A DNA stretch of 31,507 nt from NCBI GenBank assembly GCA_038253945.1, contig JBBSGR010000023.1:1-31507 (forward strand), given 5' to 3'. Below, one piece after another: positions 13,927 to 21,947 of this stretch (positions are counted from its first letter, which is position 1; every line of letters starts with the position of its first letter). The position numbers were made by a program, and so were the translations under genes. The DNA is from JBBRYW01 sp038253945 (lineage in GTDB: Bacteria > Actinomycetota > Thermoleophilia > Gaiellales > Gaiellaceae). The notes under the pieces were generated by a model. That model was not told the origin of the DNA. It ran no database searches and saw only the letters and a program-made list of their open reading frames with translations.

Positions 13927-15087
13927 CTGCTGGAGCAGGTCTTCCGCAACGAGTGGGGCCGCGTCCTCGCCAGCCTGATCGGCTTCCTCGGCGACTTCGA
14001 CCTCGCCGAGGAAGCCGCCCAAGAGGCGTTCGCGATCGCCGCCGAGCGCTGGCCGCGCGAGGGGCCACCGGCCAGTCCGGGCGCCTGGCTGGTCACGACC
14101 GCGCGGAACCGTGCGATCGACCGGATCCGCCGCGATCGCACCCTCGCCGTCAAGACCCAGCTGCTCCACGTCCACGACCCTGTGAAGAACGAGATGGAAG
14201 CGACGATCTTTCCCGACGAGCGGCTGGAGCTCGTCTTCACCTGCTGTCATCCGGCGCTGGCGACCGAGGCGCAGGTCGCGCTGACCCTGCGGACGCTTGG
14301 CGGCCTCACCACGGAGGAGATCGCGCGCGCGTTCCTCGTCCCGCCGGAGACGATGAAGCGGCGGCTGACCCGGGCGAAAGGCAAGATCAAGACGGCCGGT
14401 ATCCCCTTCAGCGTTCCCGCCGACCACCTGCTCCCCGACCGTCTCGCTGCGGTGCTCGCGGTCGTCTACCTGATCTTCAACGAAGGTTACGGCGGCCGCG
14501 TCGACCTGGCCTCCGAGGCTGTCCGCCTCGGGCGGCTGCTCGTCGCGTTGATGCCGGACGAGCCGGAGCCACGCGGGCTGCTCGCCCTGATGCTGCTCCA
14601 CGACGCCCGCCGCGAGGCGCGGTTCGCGGAAGGCGAGCTGGTATTGCTGCGCGAGCAAGACCGCTCGCTCTGGAACGCGACCCAGATCGCGGAGGGCCGG
14701 GCGATGCTCCAGGGCGCGATCGCGCTGCACGGGCGGGGCTCCTACGTCCTGCAGGCGGCGATCGCGTCCTTGCAAGCCGACGAGCGGCTCGACTGGCCGC
14801 AGATCGCGGCCCTCTACGGCGAGCTTGTCCGGCTGACCGGCTCCGCGGTCGTCGAGCTCAACCGAGCCGTCGCCGTCGCCGAGGCCGAGGGACCGGAGGC
14901 AGCGCTCGCGATCGTCGAGCGGCTCGATCTCGACAGCTACCTGTACCTGCACTCGACGCGGGCGGAACTGCTGCGCCGTCTCGGCCGCGCCGCCGAGGCG
15001 CGCGCGGCGTACCAACGCGCGCTGAAAGTCGCGCACGCGGGCCACGAGCGGCGCTTTCTCGAGCGCCGGCTCGCCGAGCTCCAGTGA
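13927..15087 (+). CDS. ECF42-type sigma factor with C-terminal TPR-like extension
   Basis: 386 residues if read from 13927. Sigma region 2 covers about 1-75 (RVLASLIGFLGDFDLAEEAA, GAWLVTTARNRAIDRIRRDR). Region 4 lies near 105-155 (LTLRTLGGLTTEEIARAFLV then MKRRLTRAKGKI). The long C-terminal extension contains FNEGYGG, LLALMLLHDARREARF and a tail of TPR-like helices to AELQ; this architecture plus the adjacent DGPF gene identifies ECF42. These sigma factors lack a classical anti-sigma partner and are thought to be controlled through the extension. Odd point: no ATG, GTG or TTG is in frame before 14182, although homology clearly begins at about 13927. Either CTG at 13927 is used or a base is missing near 13920. 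Confidence 0.88.
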   Translation: MLEQVFRNEWGRVLASLIGFLGDFDLAEEAAQEAFAIAAERWPREGPPASPGAWLVTTARNRAIDRIRRDRTLAVKTQLLHVHDPVKNEMEATIFPDERLELVFTCCHPALATEAQVALTLRTLGGLTTEEIARAFLVPPETMKRRLTRAKGKIKTAGIPFSVPADHLLPDRLAAVLAVVYLIFNEGYGGRVDLASEAVRLGRLLVALMPDEPEPRGLLALMLLHDARREARFAEGELVLLREQDRSLWNATQIAEGRAMLQGAIALHGRGSYVLQAAIASLQADERLDWPQIAALYGELVRLTGSAVVELNRAVAVAEAEGPEAALAIVERLDLDSYLYLHSTRAELLRRLGRAAEARAAYQRALKVAHAGHERRFLERRLAELQ

Positions 15088-15139
15088 GCGCGATGCGGCA
15101 TGGCGTGCTGCCCGAGGAAGAGGTCCTAGCGCCCCTCGC

Positions 15140-15161
15140 AGCCTGACCTCGACGTCAGGCT
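15140..15161. terminator. bidirectional hairpin between sigma gene and nhaA
   Basis: AGCCTGAC and GTCAGGCT form a perfect 8-bp stem around CTCGAC between two convergent genes. No U-tract. Confidence 0.65.
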
Positions 15162-15215
15162 ACGTCGCGGACGAAGGCTGCAACGCGCTGCATGTTCTCA
15201 ACTGCTCGCGGCTGG

Positions 15216-17162
15216 TCAGGCGGCGACAGCCGCGCGGCCGCGCGCAGCGCGGACGGCGCGCGAGAGCGTGTCGATGTCGTAGGCGCCGTAGTGGCGGCGC
15301 CCGTTGATGAAGAACGTGGGCGTGCCAGAGACGCCGCTGAGGTCGGCGCCGTCGACGCCCTCGGCGATGCGCGCCGCGCCCGCGTGATGCTCCAGGTCGT
15401 CCGCGAACCGCTTCGCGTCCAGCCCGAGCTCGTCTGCGTAGACGCCCAGATCAGCGCGGGTCAGAGCGTCTTGGCGAGAGAGCAGGAGGTCGTACATCTC
15501 CCAGAAGGCCCCCTGCTCGGCCGCCGCCTCGGCGGCTTCGGCGGCCATCTGGGTGTGCGGGTGGACGTCGTTGAGCGGCAGGTGCCGCCAGACGTAGCGC
15601 AGCTCGCCGAAGTCGCGCAGGAGCTCACGGATGACCGGCTCGGCGAGGCCGCAGTTGGGGCACTCGAAGTCGCCGTATTCGACGAGCGTGACAGGAGCGT
15701 CCGCAGGGCCGCGGAGATGGTCGCGCTCGGGATCGACCGGTACGGCGAGATCGACGATCGCCTCTGCCGTCCCGAGCAGCGCACGCAGGCGCCGGCGCTG
15801 CGGCAGCAGGGCGGTCGCCCGAAAGACGAGCCAGGTCGCGACCGAGGCGCCGAGCGCGGCGCTCAAGATGCCGACTTTCGCCTGCGCGAGTTGGTCGCCG
15901 TGGAAGGCGAGGTCTGCGATCAGCAGCGAGACGGTGAAGCCGATCCCGGCGATCGCGCCGCCCCCGGCGAGGGCGGCCCAGCCGACCGGCGGGCGCAGCC
16001 GGCCGGCGCTCAGCCTCGTGACGAGCCATGAGCCCCCGAGCACGCCAACGGGTTTGCCAGCGACGTACGCGACCATGATCCCGAGCGTGATCGGCGAGCG
16101 GAAGGCGCGACCCAGAAAGCCGATGTCGAGCGTGATCCCAGCGTTCGCGAGCGCGAAGAGCGGCACGATCACGTAGCTCGTCCACGGGTGGAACAGCTGC
16201 TGCAGCCGTTCGTTGGGGGAGATCGCCGTCGCGAGCCCGACTTGGGCGGTGCGGGCGAGCTCCGGCGTGGGCTGTTCACGGAAGAGGCGGAAGAGGTCGC
16301 TTGCCCGCTCGAGGTTGCTTCGCGCGGCCGGCGCCGCGTACGTCAACAGCCCGATCGCAAGCCCGACCACGATCGGGTCGATGCCGGACCTCGAGAGCGC
16401 GATCCACGTTGCGACACCGAGGACCGCGTAGACGACACCGCGCTCGACGCCCAGTTTCGTCGTCAGCACGATCAACGCGAACAGCGCGCCTGCGACGACC
16501 AGTGGCCACCCCTTGATGCCTTCCGCGTACGCGGTCGCGATCACCACCAGCGCGATCAGGTCGTCGACGACTGAGAAGGTGAGCATGAATGCGCGCAACC
16601 GGAACGGGAAGCGGCGGCCGACGAGCGCGAGCATTCCAAGCGCGAACGCGGTGTCCGTGGACATCGCGGCGCCCCAGCCGTGCGCCGACGAGCGGCCGGC
16701 GTTCAGCGCCAGGAAGATCGCGACCGGCACGAGCATGCCGCCGACGCCTGCCGCAAGCGGAAGTGCGATGCGGCGCCGGTCGCGCAGCTCGCCCATGTCG
16801 AACTCTCGTCGCGCCTCGAGGCCGACGACGAAGAAGAACAGCGTCATCAGCCCGCTGTTCAGCCAGTAGCGCAGGTCGTGCGAGACACCCGTGCCGCCTA
16901 TGTTGATCGACAGGGTCGTCTGCCAGACGCGCGCGTACCCCGGCGCGTCGACATTCACCCAGACGAGTGCCGCAAGGACCGCTACGAGCAGGACCGCCGC
17001 ACTGCCGGTCTCGGTGCGCAGGAAGCTGCGCAGTGGCGTCTCGAGATTCCTGGCCCATGCCGTCCGGGTGGAGAACGGCCGCGGCTCGGTGCTTGCCCCA
17101 TGCGATGGCGGCGTATCGGCGCTACTGCTCGTAGCGTTCCACCACCTCGGCCCGACGGCCAT
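15216..17162 (-). CDS. nhaA: NhaA Na+/H+ antiporter fused to a DsbA-like thioredoxin domain
   Basis: About 648 residues. The first 400 or so form NhaA: LRYWLNSGLMTLFFFVVGLE, AAMSTDTAFALGML (the TD of E. coli T132-D133), FSVVDDLIALVVIA (the DD163-164 sodium/proton pair), and ALANAGITL. After a short linker, residues from about 435 form a DsbA/thioredoxin_4 domain: VTLVEYGDFECPNCGLAEPV with active-site CPNC, YVWRHLPLNDVHPHTQMAAE and GVSGTPTFFING with the cis-Pro. Such fusions occur in actinobacteria; exchange of Na+ for H+ is expected, possibly gated or assembled through disulfides. Start doubtful: conserved coding begins RNLETPLRSFL, and an ATG at 17058 is one G out of frame. The duplicate at 20159 suggests MARNLETP was ancestral. 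In-frame ATGs exist only upstream (17162, 17171, 17201). Confidence 0.88.
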   Translation of the reverse strand: MAVGPRWWNATSSSADTPPSHGASTEPRPFSTRTAWARNLETPLRSFLRTETGSAAVLLVAVLAALVWVNVDAPGYARVWQTTLSINIGGTGVSHDLRYWLNSGLMTLFFFVVGLEARREFDMGELRDRRRIALPLAAGVGGMLVPVAIFLALNAGRSSAHGWGAAMSTDTAFALGMLALVGRRFPFRLRAFMLTFSVVDDLIALVVIATAYAEGIKGWPLVVAGALFALIVLTTKLGVERGVVYAVLGVATWIALSRSGIDPIVVGLAIGLLTYAAPAARSNLERASDLFRLFREQPTPELARTAQVGLATAISPNERLQQLFHPWTSYVIVPLFALANAGITLDIGFLGRAFRSPITLGIMVAYVAGKPVGVLGGSWLVTRLSAGRLRPPVGWAALAGGGAIAGIGFTVSLLIADLAFHGDQLAQAKVGILSAALGASVATWLVFRATALLPQRRRLRALLGTAEAIVDLAVPVDPERDHLRGPADAPVTLVEYGDFECPNCGLAEPVIRELLRDFGELRYVWRHLPLNDVHPHTQMAAEAAEAAAEQGAFWEMYDLLLSRQDALTRADLGVYADELGLDAKRFADDLEHHAGAARIAEGVDGADLSGVSGTPTFFINGRRHYGAYDIDTLSRAVRAARGRAAVAA

Positions 17163-17257
17163 CCGCCCCATCCGGGTTGCCGCCCGCCTCGCGAAGCGCA
17201 CGGCGCCGGTACTGCAGGCAACATCCCATCCTCCGCGGCCTCACGCCAACGCGTGCT
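17020..17257. repeat. direct repeat copy A (DUF2630-nhaA junction)
   Basis: This segment aligns with 20123-20428 in the same orientation. Long identical runs include CTCGTAGCGTTCCACCACCT and the CGGCCCGACGG that follows it, roughly 85 percent identical by eye with some deletions in A. It carries the 3' part of a DUF2630 gene and the 5' end of nhaA. It ends at 17257, within the stop codon of the adjoining exporter gene. Confidence 0.8.
17122..17257 (-). pseudogene. truncated DUF2630 copy
   Basis: The minus strand ends YRRRALREAGGNPDGADGRR then AEVVERYEQ and TAG, nearly identical to the C-terminus of the intact DUF2630 protein at 20224-20466. The N-terminal half is missing and an internal stretch of roughly 50 bases is lost. 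There is no start signal. It lies 64 bases before the ATG at 17058, the same spacing as the intact DUF2630 gene and the nhaA relic at 20159. Confidence 0.8.
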
Positions 17258-18701
17258 AGGCAGACTCGGCGGCGGGTAGCGGGACTCCGACGAGTTGGCC
17301 GCCGGCGCAGCTCTCGGCTTCCACCGTGCGCCTGGGGTTGGTGATGCCTACGACGCCCGCCACGCCCCCGGCCGCCATCAGCGCCGCGCAGATGGCGATT
17401 GCTTCGTGGAACGCCCGCACCGACGCGGCGTTCGCGGCAAACGTGTCGCCGACGAGCGTGCTCGCGATCACGACGCCGATGACGGAGACGCCGACGAGGC
17501 CGGCGACACGGGCGACGGCGTTGTTGACCGCGGACGCGATCCCTGCGTCGCTTTCGTTCGCGTCGGCCATGACCGTGGCGGTGAGCGGGGCAACGGTCAT
17601 CGCGAGGCCGAGCGAGAAGATGAGCAAGCCCGGCAGAAGATCGCGGACGTAGGAGGTGTGGATGCCGACTCGGAGGAAGAGCAGGATGCCCGCTGCCGCG
17701 ATCAGGGGCCCGGCGCCCATGAACAACCGGGGGCCGTAGCGGTCGGCGAGCGCGCCGAAGCGGCGCGAGAGCGCGAACATGATCAACGTCACCGGGATCG
17801 TCGTCAGCCCGCTCCGCAGGGCGCTGTAGCCGGCGACCTGCTGCAGGAAGATGACGAGGAAGAAGAAGAGGATCGAGAGCCCCGCGTACATCGTCAGGGT
17901 CTCCAGGTTCGCGACGGCGAAGTTGCGCCGTGCGAACAGCTCGAGCTTCAGCATTGGCTCCGCCGTCCGGCGCTCGTAGACGAGGAAGGAGCAGAACGCG
18001 ACGATGCCGCCGAGCAGCGGCACGTCGATGACAGCGCTGCTCCAGCCGTAGCGCGGCTGCTCGATCAGCGCGAAGACGAGCCCGCCGAGCCCGACCACGC
18101 AGAGGGCAGCGCCGAGGACGTCGACGCGGCGCCCGGCTACCCGCGCGGTCCGCGGCACGGCCGCGAAGATCAGCGCCAGGGTCAGGAGCACGAGCGGGAC
18201 GTTGAGCGCGAAGATCCAGCGCCACGACACCTGGTCGACGATCCAGCCGCCCGCGAGCGGGCCCACAATCACCGCGATCGCTCCCCAGGCCGTCCAGGAG
18301 CCGATCGCCGCGCCGCGCTCCTTGGGTGAGAAGGCGGCGACGATGATCGCAAGCGAGCTGGGCGTCAGAAGGGCGCCGGCCGCGCCCAGCAGGGCGCGCG
18401 CCGCGATCAAGGCCCCGATCGTCGGCGCGAGGGCGCAGGCGAGCGAGAGCAGGCCGAATCCCGCCACGCCGATCGCGAAGACCCGTCGCTCGCCGAAGAT
18501 GTCTCCCAGCGAGCCGCCAATCAGGATTAGCGAGCCCAGCGCGAGCAGATACGCGTTCGACACCCACTGCTGCGCGGGCAACCCACCTCCCAGGTCGCGC
18601 TCGATCGCCGGCAGCGCGACGTTGACGATCGACCCGTCGATCGCGGCCACCCCGGAGCCGAGGATCGCGGCGACCAGTGTCAGTCGCTGGCTACCGCTCA
18701 T
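17256..18701 (-). CDS. DHA2-family (EmrB/QacA) MFS exporter
   Basis: 481 residues, 14 predicted transmembrane helices. Signatures: AAIDGSIVNVALPAIERDL (motif D1), LILIGGSLGDIFGERRVF (motif A), AARALLGAAGALLTPSSLAI (motif B) and GAIAVIVGPLAGGWIVDQ followed by SWRWIFALNVP (motif C). It is a proton-coupled multidrug-type antiporter, distinct in sequence from the exporter at 11340. It is the last gene of a minus-strand set after DUF5996, with 40 bases between them and no strong ribosome site. The TAG stop is built across a junction: its T comes from the exporter side and its AG from repeat copy A. The native C-terminus may therefore have been altered by the rearrangement. Confidence 0.93.
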   Translation of the reverse strand: MSGSQRLTLVAAILGSGVAAIDGSIVNVALPAIERDLGGGLPAQQWVSNAYLLALGSLILIGGSLGDIFGERRVFAIGVAGFGLLSLACALAPTIGALIAARALLGAAGALLTPSSLAIIVAAFSPKERGAAIGSWTAWGAIAVIVGPLAGGWIVDQVSWRWIFALNVPLVLLTLALIFAAVPRTARVAGRRVDVLGAALCVVGLGGLVFALIEQPRYGWSSAVIDVPLLGGIVAFCSFLVYERRTAEPMLKLELFARRNFAVANLETLTMYAGLSILFFFLVIFLQQVAGYSALRSGLTTIPVTLIMFALSRRFGALADRYGPRLFMGAGPLIAAAGILLFLRVGIHTSYVRDLLPGLLIFSLGLAMTVAPLTATVMADANESDAGIASAVNNAVARVAGLVGVSVIGVVIASTLVGDTFAANAASVRAFHEAIAICAALMAAGGVAGVVGITNPRRTVEAESCAGGQLVGVPLPAAESA

Positions 18702-18741
18702 TGGGCTCGAGCCTGACCGGGCCGCGCGCTCGGAGGTGAAC

Positions 18742-19728
18742 CTAGCCCGTCCAGCTCGCGCTCAGTCCGCAAGGAGGTCGCTCCACTCCGGCGGGTTGGG
18801 GCACCAGGAAGACAACGAGGTCGGCGGCATCCCAACCGGACGCGCCGGCGCCTGCCCGGTACGCGCTCTCCAGGAAGGCCAGAAGGGTTCTCTTGGGGTC
18901 GGTGGCGCTGCGCACGACCTCGTAGCGCAAGAGCGCGAGCGAGCCTGTCCCCTGCTCGACCCAGAAGGCCTCGCCGGGTTGCAACGGGCGTCGGCGAAGG
19001 TCGGCCGGCTCCGGGGCGGTGTACGAGTAGTAGGTCGGCTCACGCACATTCGGGTCGCCCGCCCAGAACCCGAACGAGACAACCTCGTGGCTATACGCCT
19101 CGCGCGTGACGGCGTCGGCGGCCGGCAGGGCCGGCGCGCGCTTGCCGCCGAAGCGGGTGAGGGCGAGGTCAAACGAGTGCCAGAAGAGGTGCACCGGACT
19201 CGTTTTGCCGCAGTACCAGCCGGCGAACTCCTCGAAGATGCCGTCTGTCCAATCGAGGATGTGCCAGAAGCGCTCGACCGGGTCGCGGTCGTACGACGCG
19301 TGCTCGCGATCTTCCGGAAAGGGCGTCTTCATCGGCACGCCGAACGGCGACTCGCGGATGGTCACGTCGACGTCGAGCCGCGCCAGGGTTGAGTGCAGGT
19401 TGTCGTCGAACGCCGCCACGGACAGGCCGTCGACGAGCTCGAACGACTCGACCCCGCGGCCGTTCGTCTCGACCACAAGACGATGCTCGACGAAGTCGAA
19501 CCTGATCTCGAACGTGACGCCGCTCTCCGCGTGCAGACGGCGCGTTGTCAGGCCCCGCACGTCCACGTACAGCGGGACGTGCCACCAGTGGTTGCGGGGG
19601 GCGCTCGAGGCCATTCGCACCTTGCCTACGATCTGCGCCCAGAGCTGGAGCGTCTCCTTCGTGGCCTCCCACTCGGCCAGCCGAAGCTCCGGGAGGCGGG
19701 GCCGCGACCGGAACTCGGCGCCCGTCAC
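18742..19728 (-). CDS. DUF5996-family protein
   Basis: 328 residues from a GTG at 19728 that overlaps the stop of the upstream zinc-finger gene by 4 bases (GTGA). That overlap and the position of homology decide the start; the frame remains open upstream but in the shadow of the zinc-finger gene. Conserved blocks: LRLAEWEATKETLQLWAQIV, NHWWHVPLYVDVRGLTTRR, FEIRFDFVEHRLVVET, RFWHILDWTDGIFEEF, KTSPVHLFWHSFDLALTRF, VTREAYSHEVVSFGFW. These match DUF5996, a family of unknown function with many conserved Trp/His/Asp residues suggesting an enzyme. Translational coupling to a UBP zinc finger and a downstream exporter suggest one operon. Confidence 0.85.
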   Translation of the reverse strand: MTGAEFRSRPRLPELRLAEWEATKETLQLWAQIVGKVRMASSAPRNHWWHVPLYVDVRGLTTRRLHAESGVTFEIRFDFVEHRLVVETNGRGVESFELVDGLSVAAFDDNLHSTLARLDVDVTIRESPFGVPMKTPFPEDREHASYDRDPVERFWHILDWTDGIFEEFAGWYCGKTSPVHLFWHSFDLALTRFGGKRAPALPAADAVTREAYSHEVVSFGFWAGDPNVREPTYYSYTAPEPADLRRRPLQPGEAFWVEQGTGSLALLRYEVVRSATDPKRTLLAFLESAYRAGAGASGWDAADLVVFLVPQPAGVERPPCGLSASWTG

Positions 19729-20012
19729 CCTCGCCCTGGTTCGATCACGAATGCAACCTCGTCGAGATAGCACCAACTCCAGTTCTCGCCCGGCTCCGCC
19801 GAACGGGCCACAGGGTGGGCGCTCGCGCTCGCGTGGGCGCTCGCATGCCGGTTGGGCGAGGAATCGCAGCAGCCGATCTTCCCGCAGCTCTCGCACATGC
19901 GCAGATGGACCCAGGATCCGCCGATCGCGAGGCACTCCTCGCAGCCGGCGATCGACTCCGGCAGAGCCGTCACGGTGATCCGATCGAGGTGACTGCAGGT
20001 AGGCGGCGTCAT
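19725..20012 (-). CDS. UBP-type zinc finger protein
   Basis: 95 residues from the ATG at 20012 with GAAGGAG nearby. Cys/His pattern of the UBP finger: CSHLD near the start, GCEECLAIGGSWVHLRMCES then CGKIGCCDSSPNRHASAH, and late NWSWCYLDEVAFVI. In eukaryotes this fold binds the ubiquitin C-terminal Gly-Gly. Many actinobacteria carry stand-alone versions whose partner is unknown; binding of a free C-terminus of some protein is an inference from the fold. The stop overlaps the GTG of the DUF5996 gene, so the two products are made in a coupled way. Confidence 0.88.
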   Translation of the reverse strand: MTPPTCSHLDRITVTALPESIAGCEECLAIGGSWVHLRMCESCGKIGCCDSSPNRHASAHASASAHPVARSAEPGENWSWCYLDEVAFVIEPGRG

Positions 20013-20114
20013 CAGTGGCTCCTTCCGGTCGTGGCGGTCGATCGCCTAGCTGTCTATGGCTACGACCGCCGCGGCTCGCTTCCGTCACATGGCTGGTCTT
20101 ATACAGGCACGAGT

Positions 20115-20159
20115 TCCCGCATAGGAAGCTCCGCAATGGTGTCTCGAGATTCTGGCCAT
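20115..20159 (-). pseudogene. nhaA 5' remnant downstream of DUF2630
   Basis: After ATG 20159 the minus strand carries CCAGAATCTCGAGACACCAT and CGGAGCTTCCT, matching the first codons of the intact nhaA at 17058-17020 (CCAGGAATCTCGAGACGCCA). Homology fades by about 20115. A base is missing after CCAG relative to the MARNLETP reading. It is what is left of the original nhaA that followed DUF2630. Confidence 0.65.
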
Positions 20160-20428
20160 GCGTGCGGTGCGGGCGGAGAACGGCCGCGGCTCGGCGCTCG
20201 GGCCGTCCGAGGCGCCTGTCGGCCTACTGCTCGTAGCGTTCCACCACCTCGGCCCGACGGACATCCGCTCGGTCCGGGTTGCCGCCCGCTTCGCGAAGCG
20301 CACGGCGCTGGCGCAGCAAGTCCCAGCACTGATCGAGCGACACCCTCAACTCCTCGAGGCGACGCTTGTCCGCGTCGCTCCCATTCCCCGCGGCCTCGCG
20401 CTCCCACAACGCGTGCTCCTCCGCGACA
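20123..20428. repeat. direct repeat copy B (intact DUF2630, nhaA relic)
   Basis: Partner of copy A at 17020-17257, same orientation. Here the DUF2630 side is complete and the nhaA side is reduced to about 15 codons, the mirror image of copy A. The 2.9 kb between the copies holds the zinc finger, DUF5996 and exporter genes. Confidence 0.8.
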
Positions 20429-20466
20429 AGCTGCTCGATCCTTCCGTGAACCTGGCCGTCCTCCAT
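20224..20466 (-). CDS. DUF2630 protein
   Basis: 80 residues from the ATG at 20466, with GGGAGG upstream. The sequence follows the DUF2630 pattern exactly: IEQLVAEEHALWEREAAG, then LEELRVSLDQCWDLLRQRRA, LREAGGNPDRADVRRAEVV and ERYEQ at the end. It is predicted to be a short all-helical coiled-coil-like cytosolic protein of unknown function, widespread in actinobacteria. An nhaA remnant 64 bases downstream indicates an ancestral DUF2630-nhaA operon. The 254 bases upstream to the divergent VOC gene contain a short AT-richer patch (AAAGGTTTAATGAATGA) but no promoter I can define. Confidence 0.9.
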   Translation of the reverse strand: MEDGQVHGRIEQLVAEEHALWEREAAGNGSDADKRRLEELRVSLDQCWDLLRQRRALREAGGNPDRADVRRAEVVERYEQ

Positions 20467-20720
20467 CGCAGCCTCCCTCCCTAGGGTGCAGGCTCGAGCG
20501 CCGCGAGAGCACTCGAATCCCCGCACGTGATGCCAAGGATTGTGACGAGCACCATCCGTGCCGCGTCGGCTGAACCGGGTTCGCTCCTGAATCTGCCTAC
20601 CCGCCACCTGATGCACCAGCTGCCCGCTCTGACACCGATGACATCCTCCCGACCGAAAGGTTTAATGAATGACCGCGGCGGAGCGAGCTCTCCGCCGAAC
20701 GACGATGCGAAGGAGGGCCT

Positions 20721-21089
20721 ATGCCCGGTCAGATCGTGCACTTCGAGATCCCGGCGGACGACACTGCGAAGGGGCGAGAGTTCTGGGGCTCGCTCTTCGG
20801 GTGGCAGTTCCAGTCATTCCCCGGCCCGTCCGAGTACCACCTGACCCAGATCAGCGACCAGACGGGCGGGGCGATCACCAACATGGAGCCGGGCAAGCGA
20901 GGAACTCGCGCCTACTTCGACGTGGATGAGATCAACGCCGGTGCCGCGCGCGTGAAAGAGCTCGGCGGCGAGGCGGACGAGCCCATGCCCGTGCCCGGCA
21001 TGGGCTGGTTCGTGAACTGCAAGGATCCGCAGGGGAACGAGTTCGGCCTCTGGCAGAACGACGCGTCCGCTGCGGCCCCGACCGGGTAA
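20721..21089 (+). CDS. VOC-family (glyoxalase/bleomycin-resistance fold) protein
   Basis: 122 residues from the ATG at 20721, after GAAGGAGGG. Two beta-alpha-beta-beta-beta modules are visible: IVHFEIPADDTAKGREFWGS with LFGWQFQSFPG, then RAYFDVDEINAGAARVKEL, ending VNCKDPQGNEFGLWQND. His7 and the Glu of GNEFGLWQ are the usual metal-ligand positions of VOC enzymes. The substrate is unknown; close relatives are often annotated as lyases or antibiotic-resistance-like proteins without proof. It converges with a second VOC-superfamily gene. Confidence 0.9.
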   Translation: MPGQIVHFEIPADDTAKGREFWGSLFGWQFQSFPGPSEYHLTQISDQTGGAITNMEPGKRGTRAYFDVDEINAGAARVKELGGEADEPMPVPGMGWFVNCKDPQGNEFGLWQNDASAAAPTG

Positions 21090-21142
21090 GCCTCTCCAGC
21101 GGCTGGCGGCGTCCCCCCACGAGGGCGCCGCCCGCCGTGGCC

Positions 21143-21616
21143 TTACGCCTGCGCCGCGGCTCGCTCGAGAGCGTCGATCTCGATCTTCTTCATCTTCAAC
21201 ATCGCCTGCATTACCCGCTGCGACTTCTCCGGGTCCGGATTGGTAAGCAGCTCGGGCAGGACAGTCGGAACGATCTGCCACGAGACGCCGAACTTGTCCT
21301 TCAGCCAGCCGCAGGGGCCTTCTTCGCCGTCCTCGGCGAGCGCGCTCCAGAACGCGTCGACTTCTTCCTGGGTCTCGCAACTCACCTGGAACGAGATCGC
21401 TTCGCTGAACGTGAACTCGGGTCCACCGTTCAAAGCGACGAACTTCTGCCCGTCCAGCTCGAAGCTCACGGTCATTACCGTCCCTTCGGGCCGAGGCCCG
21501 GCCGCACCGTAGCGGGCAACGTCCACGACCCTCGAGTTCGGGAACACCGACGTGTAGAACGCTGCTGCCTCTTCGCCTTCGGTGTCGAACCACAGGCATG
21601 GAGTGATCTTCTGCAT
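21143..21616 (-). CDS. PhnB-like VOC protein ('3-demethylubiquinone methyltransferase' type)
   Basis: 157 residues from the ATG at 21616, supported by AAAGGA upstream; a further in-frame ATG at 21646 lacks a site. MQKITPCLWFDTEGEEAAAF then YTSVFPNSRV is the classic PhnB/3-DMU9-3MT start. ELDGQKFVALNGGPEFTFSE follows, then SFQVSCETQEEVDAFWSAL and the GWLKDKFGVSWQIVP motif. These are VOC-fold proteins; the methyltransferase name of the Pfam family is historical and no SAM site is present. Function unknown. The gene is convergent with the VOC gene at 20721. Confidence 0.9.
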   Translation of the reverse strand: MQKITPCLWFDTEGEEAAAFYTSVFPNSRVVDVARYGAAGPRPEGTVMTVSFELDGQKFVALNGGPEFTFSEAISFQVSCETQEEVDAFWSALAEDGEEGPCGWLKDKFGVSWQIVPTVLPELLTNPDPEKSQRVMQAMLKMKKIEIDALERAAAQA

Positions 21617-21762
21617 CGCGTCGTCCTTTCTGCTGACGTGGGACATTGGATCGCATATGTTCGGTTAGACGGTCACAGGAGCGACAACTCATCGGGCCCG
21701 GCCCGGCACGTCGCAAGCCGCCGGCGCTGCAGGCTCTCGGCGGTGCTCTGGCAAGCTGCACC

Positions 21763-21925
21763 ATGCGCGTCGGCGCGGAGGCGTTGGTTGATCGCGACGG
21801 AGAGCTGGCCGAAACGGGTGCGTTCATCGAACGTGCGCGTCTCGGCGATGGTGGCGTACTTCTCTTTCAGGGGCCGGCCGGGATCGGCAAGGCCGCGCTC
21901 TTGGCTGCCGACGTAGCTCACGAGA
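21763..21925 (+). pseudogene. LuxR-type AAA ATPase, N-terminal fragment
   Basis: MRVGAEALVDRDGELAETGA, FIERARLGDGGVLLFQGPAG and IGKAALLAAD reproduce the start of large LuxR-family transcriptional ATPases (AAA_16): 'RE.EL..L...l..A..G.G.lll.eGpAGIGKT.LL', with Walker A GPAGIGKA. The usual Thr/Ser after Lys is Ala. Homology ends after about 54 codons, and the frame closes at 21951 where acetate kinase begins. About 850 residues of the family are missing, so this is a truncated relic, probably left by a deletion. Confidence 0.7.
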
Positions 21926-21947
21926 CCATCAGTGCACCCGGTGGCTC

